The notes beneath the pieces were generated by a model. That model did no database searches and was not told the origin of the DNA. It saw only the letters and a program-made list of their open reading frames with translations. Shown piece by piece: positions 42,573 through 49,999 of a DNA stretch of 64,000 bases (within the stretch, counting starts at the first letter, position 1; every line of letters begins with the position of its first letter). The DNA is from DATKHR01 sp035939575. Lineage in GTDB: Bacteria; Acidobacteriota; Vicinamibacteria; Vicinamibacterales; CAVVIG01. Location of the stretch: contig DASZFS010000049.1 in assembly GCA_035939575.1 (NCBI GenBank), positions 23,950 through 87,949 on the forward strand. The letters are read 5' to 3'. The translations under genes were made by a program, and so were the position numbers.

Positions 42573-44990
42573 ATGCTTCTTGACACCATCGCGACCGACG
42601 CCCGCTTCGCGGTCCGCCGGTTGGCAGGGACACCGATCTTCACGTTGGCGGTCGTGGCCGTCATGGCGCTTGGCATTGGAGCGAACGCCGCGGTGTTCAC
42701 GGCGCTCGACCAGACGGTCATCCGGCCGCTGCCGTTCCGCGAGCCGCAGCGCCTGGTCATGCTCTGGGAGGATTTCTCCGCGCTCGGGCGCGGGCCGAAA
42801 CAGCGCGTGTCTCCGGCGACGTTTCTGGACTGGCGCGCGCAGAATCGCAGTTTCGAGGCGATGGGCGCCTTTGGCCTCGACGTCAGAACGATGTCAGGCG
42901 ACGGCGCTCCGCGCGAAGTCCACGGCGCGCGCGTGACCGCGAATCTGATTCCGCTGCTCGGTGTCAACCCGCTCCTCGGGCGCACCTTTTCAACCGAGGA
43001 AGAAAACCAGGCCGACGGACCCGTCGTCCTTGGCTTCGGCTTGTGGCAGGGCCAGTATGGCGGCGACCCCGCGGTTGTGGGCAGGACGATTCTCATGAGC
43101 GGGAAGTCGCGTCAGGTCATCGGTGTCATGCCGCGCGGGTTCGATTTTCCCGATCGCGGTACCGACTACTGGCTGCCGCTCGGGTTGTCGCCGGACATCC
43201 TCACGCGTCGAAACAGTCATTTCCTGAAAGTGGTCGGCCGCCTCTCTTCCGATCGCCACCTCGCGCAGGCGGAAGCGGACATGACGGCGATTGCGGCGCA
43301 GCTGGCCGTTGAGTACCCGGCATCGAACGCGCTGATCGGGATCACCATCGTTCCGCTGAAGGACGATATGGTCGGCGAGACGCGCACCGCGCTCATCATT
43401 CTGATCGCTGCTGCCGCATGTGTTCTGCTCATCGCGTGCGCGAATGTCGCGCACCTGCAGCTCGCGCGAGCCACGGCGCGCCGCGCCGACGTGGCGGTAC
43501 GCATGGCGCTTGGCGCCTCCCCGCGCAGAGTGGTGGGCGAGATTCTGACCGAATCGGCGTTGCTCGCGGCGCTCGGCGCCGCCGGCGGTCTTGTCGTTGC
43601 GCGCTGGAGTCTGGCCGCGCTGCAGCAGATGGTCCCATCAGCGCTGTCGGGCTTCGTCGAGCTGCACGTGGATCGGCGCGTGCTGGCGTTTACCGCGGCA
43701 ATAGCGGTGGGGTCGAGCGTCCTTTTCGGATTGGCGCCGGCGTGGCAACTCTCCCGCATCGCGCCGGTCGACACGCGCGGCGCCATCGGCGGCGGCCACC
43801 GTCGAACCCGGAATCTCCTCATCGTCCTCGAGGTCGCCGTCTCGTTCGTGCTCGTAGTCGGTGCGGGGCTGCTCGTCCGGACGCTGTGGCATCTGCGCGC
43901 CGTCGATCCCGGCTTCCGGTCCGGCGGCATGCTCACCGCGACCGCGGCGGTGCCGCTGCCGAAGTATCAGGATTCGGATCGGCGAGGCCGGTTCTACTCG
44001 GACGCGCTGGCTCGCATTCGGACGATCCCCGGCGTCACGATGGCGGGCGCCACGTCGGACCTTCCGTACACATCGCGTGGAGACACGATGTCGCTCCTGG
44101 TCGAAGGTCAGCCGGCGGCTGCCGGGGTGATGCAGGACGCACTGTTCAGGCTCGTCAGCGTGGACTATCTGCAGACGATCGGCGCGCGGATCGTGCAGGG
44201 ACGTTTTCTCGACGCGGGCGATCGCGCCGACTCGACGCCGGTCGTCGTCGTCAACGACACGCTGGCACGTCAGTTCTGGCCCGCGCAGAGCGCGCTCGGG
44301 CATCGAATCGACACCGGCACCGGCAACGGAACGCCGCGCTGGATGACGATTGTCGGCGTCGTGGCCGATGTCCGTGAACGCGGACTCGATCTCGGGATGA
44401 AAGCGGGCGTGTACGTCCCGTACACGCAGACGGCGATCTCGTTCTTCCAGCCGTCCGAGCTCGCGGTCCGCACGACGCGCGAGCCGTTGACGATCGCAAA
44501 AGAGGTCCAGGAGGCGGTCTGGTCGGTCGACCGGGACCAGCCAATCTCCAATCTCCGCACAATGGACGACATCGTCGAGGCCGAGCTCGCGAACCGGACA
44601 CAGATGCTCGAGCTGCTTGGTACGTTCGCTGCGCTCGCGGTCGTCCTCGCGGCGTTCGGTGTGTACGCGGTGCTGTCGTTGGTGGTCTCGCAGCGGACGC
44701 GCGAAATCGGCCTGCGGCTCGCCGTGGGCGCGCGCCGCGCCGACATCGTCTTGAGCGTGCTCGGCGACGTCGGCCGCCTGACGGCCACGGCGGTCGTCGC
44801 CGGCGCGGCCGCCGGGATTGCGACGACGCGGCTGATGTCGTCGCTGCTTTACGGGGTCACACCGCTTGACTGGAGGACGTTTGCGGCGGTGGCGGTGCTC
44901 CTTACGCTGATCTCGCTGCTCGCCGCTCTGGTTCCCACGCGGCGCGCGGCGATGGTGGATCCGATCATCGCGCTGCGCGGCGACAGCTGA
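42573..44990 (+). CDS. Orphan ABC permease (FtsX/MacB-like)
   Basis: The product is 805 aa with the same two-half architecture as the 21889-24570 permease but without the long N-terminal prefix. Features include VVAVMALGIGANAAVFTALDQTV, LQLARATARRADVAVRMALGASPRR, and SQRTREIGLRLAVGARRADIV. No ATPase gene and no PadR adjacent. Substrate unknown. Confidence 0.9.
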   Translation: MLLDTIATDARFAVRRLAGTPIFTLAVVAVMALGIGANAAVFTALDQTVIRPLPFREPQRLVMLWEDFSALGRGPKQRVSPATFLDWRAQNRSFEAMGAFGLDVRTMSGDGAPREVHGARVTANLIPLLGVNPLLGRTFSTEEENQADGPVVLGFGLWQGQYGGDPAVVGRTILMSGKSRQVIGVMPRGFDFPDRGTDYWLPLGLSPDILTRRNSHFLKVVGRLSSDRHLAQAEADMTAIAAQLAVEYPASNALIGITIVPLKDDMVGETRTALIILIAAAACVLLIACANVAHLQLARATARRADVAVRMALGASPRRVVGEILTESALLAALGAAGGLVVARWSLAALQQMVPSALSGFVELHVDRRVLAFTAAIAVGSSVLFGLAPAWQLSRIAPVDTRGAIGGGHRRTRNLLIVLEVAVSFVLVVGAGLLVRTLWHLRAVDPGFRSGGMLTATAAVPLPKYQDSDRRGRFYSDALARIRTIPGVTMAGATSDLPYTSRGDTMSLLVEGQPAAAGVMQDALFRLVSVDYLQTIGARIVQGRFLDAGDRADSTPVVVVNDTLARQFWPAQSALGHRIDTGTGNGTPRWMTIVGVVADVRERGLDLGMKAGVYVPYTQTAISFFQPSELAVRTTREPLTIAKEVQEAVWSVDRDQPISNLRTMDDIVEAELANRTQMLELLGTFAALAVVLAAFGVYAVLSLVVSQRTREIGLRLAVGARRADIVLSVLGDVGRLTATAVVAGAAAGIATTRLMSSLLYGVTPLDWRTFAAVAVLLTLISLLAALVPTRRAAMVDPIIALRGDS

Positions 44991-45023
44991 TTCGGGCAAT
45001 CCTGCGAGGGCACGTCGTCGACG

Positions 45024-45983
45024 CTACTTCGCGACGGTCGTGAACCGCTTGCGGTAGGCGACCGGGGACGTGCGGAACAGATGTCGAAAATGATGACGGA
45101 GCGTGGCGGCCGTGCCGAGACCTACGCGTTCGGCCACCTGGTCGATTCCATCGCTGGTGGTCTCCAGCCTCTGCTGCGCGGCGATGACGCGCTGATGGAC
45201 GAGCCACTGATGCGGGGTCGTTCCGGTCGCGGCTCGAAAATGACGCGCGAAACTCCGCTCGGACATATGCGCCCGACGGGCGAGCTCGCGAATCGTCAGC
45301 TCGCGATGCAGGTTGCCCTGCGCCCACTCGAGGAGCGGGGCAAGCCCCGCGGCCGAATCAGCGTGCATGGCCTCGGTGACGTATTGAGATTGGCCTCCGT
45401 CCCGATGTGGCGGCACGACCCACCGTTTCGCCACGCGATTGGCGATCTCGGCGCCGTAGTCCTTCCTGATGATATGGAGACAGAGATCAACGCCGGCGGC
45501 GCTTCCGGCCGACGTGAGGACACGTCCTTCATCGACGTACAGGACGTCCCGTTCCACCGCGATGTGTGGAAAGCGTCCCGCCAGACGATCCGCATATCGC
45601 CAGTGCGTGGACGCCCGCTTTCCGTCGAGGAGCCCGGCCGCCGCGAGGACGAACACTCCCGAGCAGATGGACACGACGCGCGCGCCACGCGAGTGCGCAC
45701 GGCGGATCGCGCTGAGCAGCGCGGCCGGGGGAGCCTCGTCGACATTCCAACCCGGGACGACGATGGTGTCGGCGGCGTTCAAGGCGCGCAGGCCGTTCCT
45801 GACCTGAACCGTCACGCCGCCCAGCGCCCGGATCGGCCCGGGCTGCGCGGAGCAGACCTGAAACCGATACCAGGGGACGCCCAGCTCGGGGCGTGGCAGG
45901 GCAAACGCTTCCGCGACGATCCCGAACTCGAACATCGCGAGGCCATCGTGCACGACGGCCACAACCAGCGGCTGATGCTTCAT
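45024..45983 (-). CDS. ftrA: FtrA/GlxA-type AraC transcriptional regulator
   Basis: The product is 319 aa. DJ-1/PfpI-like domain (AMFEFGIVAEAFALPRPELG, VSICSGVFVLAAAGLLDGKRASTHW) plus AraC HTH (LTIRELARRAHMSERSFARHFRAATGTTPHQWLVHQRV). It is divergent from a rhodanese gene, the arrangement typical of FtrA. The open frame runs upstream over the rhodanese gene, but ATG 45983 fits the family start. The symbol is by resemblance only. Confidence 0.85.
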   Translation of the reverse strand: MKHQPLVVAVVHDGLAMFEFGIVAEAFALPRPELGVPWYRFQVCSAQPGPIRALGGVTVQVRNGLRALNAADTIVVPGWNVDEAPPAALLSAIRRAHSRGARVVSICSGVFVLAAAGLLDGKRASTHWRYADRLAGRFPHIAVERDVLYVDEGRVLTSAGSAAGVDLCLHIIRKDYGAEIANRVAKRWVVPPHRDGGQSQYVTEAMHADSAAGLAPLLEWAQGNLHRELTIRELARRAHMSERSFARHFRAATGTTPHQWLVHQRVIAAQQRLETTSDGIDQVAERVGLGTAATLRHHFRHLFRTSPVAYRKRFTTVAK

Positions 45984-45992
45984 GACGGTTCC

Positions 45993-46029
45993 GTGGCAGG
46001 ATTTTAACGCATATTGGCGTTTCTGCCAC
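45993..46029. promoter_or_regulatory. Nested inverted repeat between ftrA-like and rhodanese genes
   Basis: GTGGCAG (45993-45999) and CTGCCAC (46023-46029) are perfect inverted repeats. Inside them AACGC (46006-46010) and GCGTT (46017-46021) form a second dyad. The region lies 10-46 bp from the regulator start and is the probable shared operator. Confidence 0.55.
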
Positions 46030-46077
46030 TCGCATTCGTGGCGTCGAACGGGCACACTCGAGGACAGGAGGAGTGGA

Positions 46078-46488
46078 ATGCCTACGCTGGCCCGCAAGTC
46101 GTCCGTCACCGAGGTCGCGCCCGCAGATCCCGCCCGGGCGTGTGAACACTTCGAACGCCTCTTCGAGTTCGAGACGGACTGTTGGGATGTCCACGCGGCG
46201 CTCGCGTCGCACGCCCAGGATTTCGTGCTGCTGGACGTCCGCGGCCCGGAACACTTCCGGCGCGGGCGCGTCCCCGGCGCCGTCAATCTGCCTCACGGAC
46301 GAATCACCGAACGAAACCTCGCGGAGTATCCGCCCGAGACCATCTTCGTCGTGTATTGCGCCGGTCCCCATTGCAACGGCGCGGACCGCGCCGCCGTTCG
46401 GCTCGCGCGACTGGGCCGCGGCGTCAAGAAGATGATCGGCGGCGTGACGGGTTGGGCCGACGAGGGCTTCGCCCTCACAGCGGACTAA
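46078..46488 (+). CDS. Rhodanese-like sulfurtransferase
   Basis: The product is 136 aa. A single rhodanese domain: FVLLDVRGPEHFRRGRVPGAVNLPHGRI and active-site loop CAGPHCNGADRAA with the nucleophilic Cys. AGGAGGAG lies before the ATG. Divergent from the FtrA-like regulator, which probably controls it. Its end overlaps the convergent propeller gene by 4 nt. Cytosolic. Confidence 0.9.
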   Translation: MPTLARKSSVTEVAPADPARACEHFERLFEFETDCWDVHAALASHAQDFVLLDVRGPEHFRRGRVPGAVNLPHGRITERNLAEYPPETIFVVYCAGPHCNGADRAAVRLARLGRGVKKMIGGVTGWADEGFALTAD

Positions 46489-47645
46489 CGCTTCTTGCCC
46501 TTGCCGAACTGATCGCCCGCGAGCGCCGGTTTGCCGCCAGCGAAGTCAATCTCGAGCATCTTCTCGCTTTCGGCATTCGCGCCGTTCTCGTCCTGGAGCG
46601 TCGCCACAATCTGCTTCGTGCGAACGTCCACCACGTCGCCGGTGGACGGATAGGCCAGCCGCCCGTCGATGCCGAACGTGATCCAGCCCGGCTCGTCGCG
46701 CACCGGCACGCTCGTCTTCAGCGTCGGCGGCATCACCGTCGCGTCGAAGATCCGCAGGTTGTTATTCGCGTTGTCGGCGAGCCAGATCTCGGTCTCGTCC
46801 TGAGTCATCGCGATGCCGTGGCTCGGGATGCCGTGGGTCGGCGATCGCCCGGCGGTCACGCCCGGGACGGCCACGTGCTGGACGATCCGTCCAGTTGCCA
46901 GGTCGGCGACCTCGAAGCCGAGAAAGTCGTTGATGTTGGCGAAGAGCAGCGTCTGACGGCCGTTGAACGTGAAGGGGCGCACCATGTTACCGAACGGACC
47001 GATCTCCTTGATGATGGCGCGGGTTTTCGCGTCAACGACCGACATCGTGCGTGTGTCGCCTTCCGCCTCGAAGTAGACCCGGCTCCCATCGTCGGCATAT
47101 TGGGTGTTGTGCGGGTTGCCGGGCTTGTCGATGGTCGTGAGCGGCGCGCCGGTGAGCGCATCCGCGACCAGCCATTTCGGTGCACCGAGCTCCGGCGCAT
47201 ACAGCGTCCTGCCGTCCGGAGAGAGCGCGATCCGGTCGGTGCCGTGCCCCTCATACGTCTGCTCCCAGACCAGTTTATCGGTGAGCAGATCATAGGCCGC
47301 CGTGCGGCGGCTGGTCGACACGTAGAGGCGTGCCGTCTGCGCGTTGGCTGCGATGCCCTTGATGGCTTCCTGGCCGGCGCCGCCGGGACCGTTCCGGTTC
47401 AACGCGGCTCCCGGCGGAGGCGGTGCACCCTGCAGCGGAATGCGCCGGACGAACTTGTGGCCATGGTCGATGTCGAACACCAGGATGCCAGCGCCGCCGT
47501 ACTTGAGATTGTTCCCGCCACCAACCCCCGGCAGCGCGGCGTACAGGAAACGCTGCGTCTGCTGCGCGGGCGCTCGAGCCATCCAGACGGCCGCGCCAGC
47601 GAGAGCCATCGCGCCGGCGACGACGGCATGGATGCGGCTGGACAT
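46485..47645 (-). CDS. Secreted YncE-like beta-propeller protein
   Basis: The product is 386 aa with a signal peptide (AVVAGAMALAGAAVWMARAPAQQ). It carries repeated blades with DRIALSPDGRTLYAPEL, GNPHNTQYADDGSRVYFE and HGIAMTQDETEIWLADN. This is the YVTN/YncE seven-blade type, often periplasmic; ligand unknown. M1 (47657) or M5 (47645) may be the start. Convergent with the rhodanese gene. Confidence 0.82.
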   Translation of the reverse strand: MSSRIHAVVAGAMALAGAAVWMARAPAQQTQRFLYAALPGVGGGNNLKYGGAGILVFDIDHGHKFVRRIPLQGAPPPPGAALNRNGPGGAGQEAIKGIAANAQTARLYVSTSRRTAAYDLLTDKLVWEQTYEGHGTDRIALSPDGRTLYAPELGAPKWLVADALTGAPLTTIDKPGNPHNTQYADDGSRVYFEAEGDTRTMSVVDAKTRAIIKEIGPFGNMVRPFTFNGRQTLLFANINDFLGFEVADLATGRIVQHVAVPGVTAGRSPTHGIPSHGIAMTQDETEIWLADNANNNLRIFDATVMPPTLKTSVPVRDEPGWITFGIDGRLAYPSTGDVVDVRTKQIVATLQDENGANAESEKMLEIDFAGGKPALAGDQFGKGKKR

Positions 47646-47680
47646 GTTGTTCCTCACGCGCCGAATTCTACTCTACGTGT

Positions 47681-48196
47681 TCAGAGCTGCTTGTACATCA
47701 CGAGGGCGTCGACGAACCCGAGACGCGGATGCTCGAATGCGGCTGGCAGTCTGCCGACAATCTCGAAGCCGTACGCCAGCCACGTCCTGACCGCGCGCTC
47801 GTTCGTGCTCACCACGAAGTTGAACTGCATCGCCCGGAAGCCCCGCGTCCGCGCACGGGACAACGAGTGTTCGAGCATCGCGCGCGCGACGCCCCTTCCC
47901 TGCGCGGCCGGCGCGGTCACGTAGCCGCAGTTCGCGACGTGACGGCCGCCGCCGGCCTGGTTGGCGCGGAGGTAATAGGTGCCGAGTGCCTGTCCCCCGT
48001 CTTCGGCCAGGAACACGTCGTGTCCGTCGCGGTACCAATAGGCAAGCGCCGCCTCTCGGCCGATGTCTCGAGGCAGCGTGTAGGTCTCACCGGCGCGGAG
48101 CACGGGCTCGAGGATCGCCCAGGTCACGTCGTTGTCCCCGGAGTCCCGGGGATCCGTAGGGTCCCCGGGGTCAGCAGGACGGATGAGCAGCGTCAT
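47681..48196 (-). CDS. GNAT-family N-acetyltransferase
   Basis: The product is 171 aa. The acetyl-CoA site is GYVTAPAAQGRGVARAMLEHSL, followed by STNERAVRTWLAYGF. Near the N-terminus, PADPGDPTDPRDSGDND interrupts the usual beta1-alpha1 transition and is coded by a GC-rich palindromic repeat. Catalysis probably survives because the insertion lies in a loop. Confidence 0.85.
   Translation of the reverse strand: MTLLIRPADPGDPTDPRDSGDNDVTWAILEPVLRAGETYTLPRDIGREAALAYWYRDGHDVFLAEDGGQALGTYYLRANQAGGGRHVANCGYVTAPAAQGRGVARAMLEHSLSRARTRGFRAMQFNFVVSTNERAVRTWLAYGFEIVGRLPAAFEHPRLGFVDALVMYKQL
48135..48170. repeat. GC-rich palindromic repeat inside a GNAT ORF
   Basis: TCCCCGGAGTCCCGGGGA is followed by GTCCCCGGGG. 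Both halves are palindromic and share the CCCCGGAGT core with the uvrA copies. In frame it codes for DPGDPTDPRDSGD. Confidence 0.6.
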
Positions 48197-48202
48197 GAGC
48201 CA

Positions 48203-49516
48203 TCAGTCACGCTGTCCCGGCCCGGCGGCCAAGGCACGATCGACGAACGCGAGCATCTTCCCCCACGAGTCTTCGCGCGCCTTCGCGGTACCGCTGGGCG
48301 TCCCGCCTCTCTTGACCACGCGCCCCGATCTCGGGTTGCGCCTCCCGTTCAGGTTCGTGGTCGGCGAGTAGGGGCGCGAGATGCCGTGTCCGGTGTGGTC
48401 GTACACGAGCGACTCGCAGGCAAACGGGAACTGATGCTGCTGCAGCCGCGCGACGATCTTCGTCGCGCTCTCAGCCGACGGCCACACCCCGTCGTCCTTG
48501 CCCGACAGGAGCAGGATCGGACCGTGGATGCGCTCGACCTGTATCTCCGCACGCTGGGCCTCGACCGGATCGGGGCGGCCCGGCGGCGGCATCGTGGCGA
48601 GCGGGCGTCCGCGAAGCGTCCACGCGAACAGCCATGCTCGAGGGTCGCAGCAGCCGCGCACGACCACGTGGCTCGGCATGTAGGCAACGACGCCGCGGAG
48701 ACGCGGATCGACCGTGCCGAGCAGCAGCGCGAGCTCGGCGCCGCGCGAGGCGCCGAGAACACCGATGCGATTGGCGTCCACGGAAGGCCTCGCCGCCAGC
48801 CAATTGATCGCGGTCCCGAAATACTCGAGCGGAATGTTCGAGAGCCCGCGCGGCAAGCCTTCGACGCCGAAATATGCGAGCGCGAGGACCGCATAGCCGC
48901 GCGACGCCAGGCCGCCGGCGGGCCCGGCGGGCCGCGGGATCCCTCCCTCGGATCCGCCCAGGACGAGCATGGCGGCGTGCCGGCCGGCGTCCGGGGGCTC
49001 GTAGAACGTCCCCACGAGACCGTCCGCGCGAACGGGCGTGACCCGCACCCCTTCGGCGACCGCGCGTCGACGCACGGTCGTCTGCGCGAGGGTCTGGCCA
49101 CCCGCCTCCGCCGTCAAGGTCCAGGACTCGGGCGTCCCGGCGACCTCCTCGTCCGCGTCATCGTTTTCGGCAGGCGTCGCAGAAGCGGATCCGCGACGGC
49201 GCTCGATCGCCCAGAACAGCCCCATCGCGTCGACGCCCTTGTACGAGCCGCGCATCGACGCCGCTCGCGTGACATCGATCTGGCCGGTGTCGTCGGCCGC
49301 GAAGACCGCGTTGGAAGTCCACTCGTCGCCCTCGCCGCCGCGCACGCGGATCGTCACCGTCGCCTTCGGAGCCAGCCCGGACAGGATGATCGGAATCGGC
49401 TCGTCCATCAGGACATCGCGGCGCGGGATATCGAAGTGCGCGGTGGCAGGCACCTGCGCCGGCGCCGCAAGCGCCGCCGACAGAACACCTATCCGCGCAA
49501 TCCGGAGGCGCATCAT
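48203..49516 (-). CDS. Secreted BAAT/acyl-CoA thioesterase-like alpha/beta hydrolase
   Basis: The product is 437 aa. Signal peptide, then an Ig-like N-terminal domain (PIPIILSGLAPKATVTIRVRG) as in acyl-CoA thioester hydrolase/BAAT proteins, then a hydrolase with VLGGSEGG, nucleophile elbow GVLGASRGAEL, acid region SGKDDGVWPS and terminal His (DHTGHGI). The Ser-Asp-His triad is complete. Start at either of two Met (49516 or 49513). Confidence 0.85.
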   Translation of the reverse strand: MMRLRIARIGVLSAALAAPAQVPATAHFDIPRRDVLMDEPIPIILSGLAPKATVTIRVRGGEGDEWTSNAVFAADDTGQIDVTRAASMRGSYKGVDAMGLFWAIERRRGSASATPAENDDADEEVAGTPESWTLTAEAGGQTLAQTTVRRRAVAEGVRVTPVRADGLVGTFYEPPDAGRHAAMLVLGGSEGGIPRPAGPAGGLASRGYAVLALAYFGVEGLPRGLSNIPLEYFGTAINWLAARPSVDANRIGVLGASRGAELALLLGTVDPRLRGVVAYMPSHVVVRGCCDPRAWLFAWTLRGRPLATMPPPGRPDPVEAQRAEIQVERIHGPILLLSGKDDGVWPSAESATKIVARLQQHQFPFACESLVYDHTGHGISRPYSPTTNLNGRRNPRSGRVVKRGGTPSGTAKAREDSWGKMLAFVDRALAAGPGQRD

Positions 49517-49552
49517 GGCGCGCACGCGGACAGTGTAGGGCAAGCGCGCATG

Positions 49553-49960
49553 TCAATGTGCCGCCTGCGCGTGACCCAGGAGATCCCAGCGGTTGCCCTC
49601 GACGTCGAGGAACACCGCGACCCTCCCGTACGGCTCGTCGCGAGGCGGCGAGGCGAATCGGACGCCCGCAGCGGCCATGCGCCGATACGCGGTCTCGAAG
49701 TCATCCACCCGGAGGAACAGCCCGACGCGCCCGGCGAACTGCTGGCCAACGATGTCGGCCTGGCGATCGCCGTCGGCGCGGGCAAGGAGAACGCCCGTTT
49801 GCCCTCCAGGGGGTCGCACGACGACCCAGCGCTTCGGGCGGCCGTCGTTCGTCAGCGACGGCGTGTCTTCGACCAGGTCGAACTGAAGGACGTCGACGAA
49901 AAAGCGGATCGCCGCATCGTAGTCCCGGACCACGAGGGCGACGAGCTCGAGATTCGACAT
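49553..49960 (-). CDS. VOC/glyoxalase-like protein
   Basis: The product is 135 aa with two beta-alpha-beta modules: LVALVVRDYDAAIRFFVDVLQFDLVEDTP and GLFLRVDDFETAYRRMAAAGVRF, ending VAVFLDVEGNRWDLL. Glu in the last motif may be a metal ligand. Typical vicinal-oxygen-chelate fold; activity unspecified. Confidence 0.85.
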   Translation of the reverse strand: MSNLELVALVVRDYDAAIRFFVDVLQFDLVEDTPSLTNDGRPKRWVVVRPPGGQTGVLLARADGDRQADIVGQQFAGRVGLFLRVDDFETAYRRMAAAGVRFASPPRDEPYGRVAVFLDVEGNRWDLLGHAQAAH

Positions 49961-49999
49961 CGAGCCCCAGACTACAGCAATTGATCTCCCGGGTGGGCT

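Noticed and set aside
47729..49984. 751-aa open frame on the plus strand
   Set aside because: It runs antisense to the GNAT, hydrolase and VOC genes, all with catalytic motifs; composition is that of a shadow frame.
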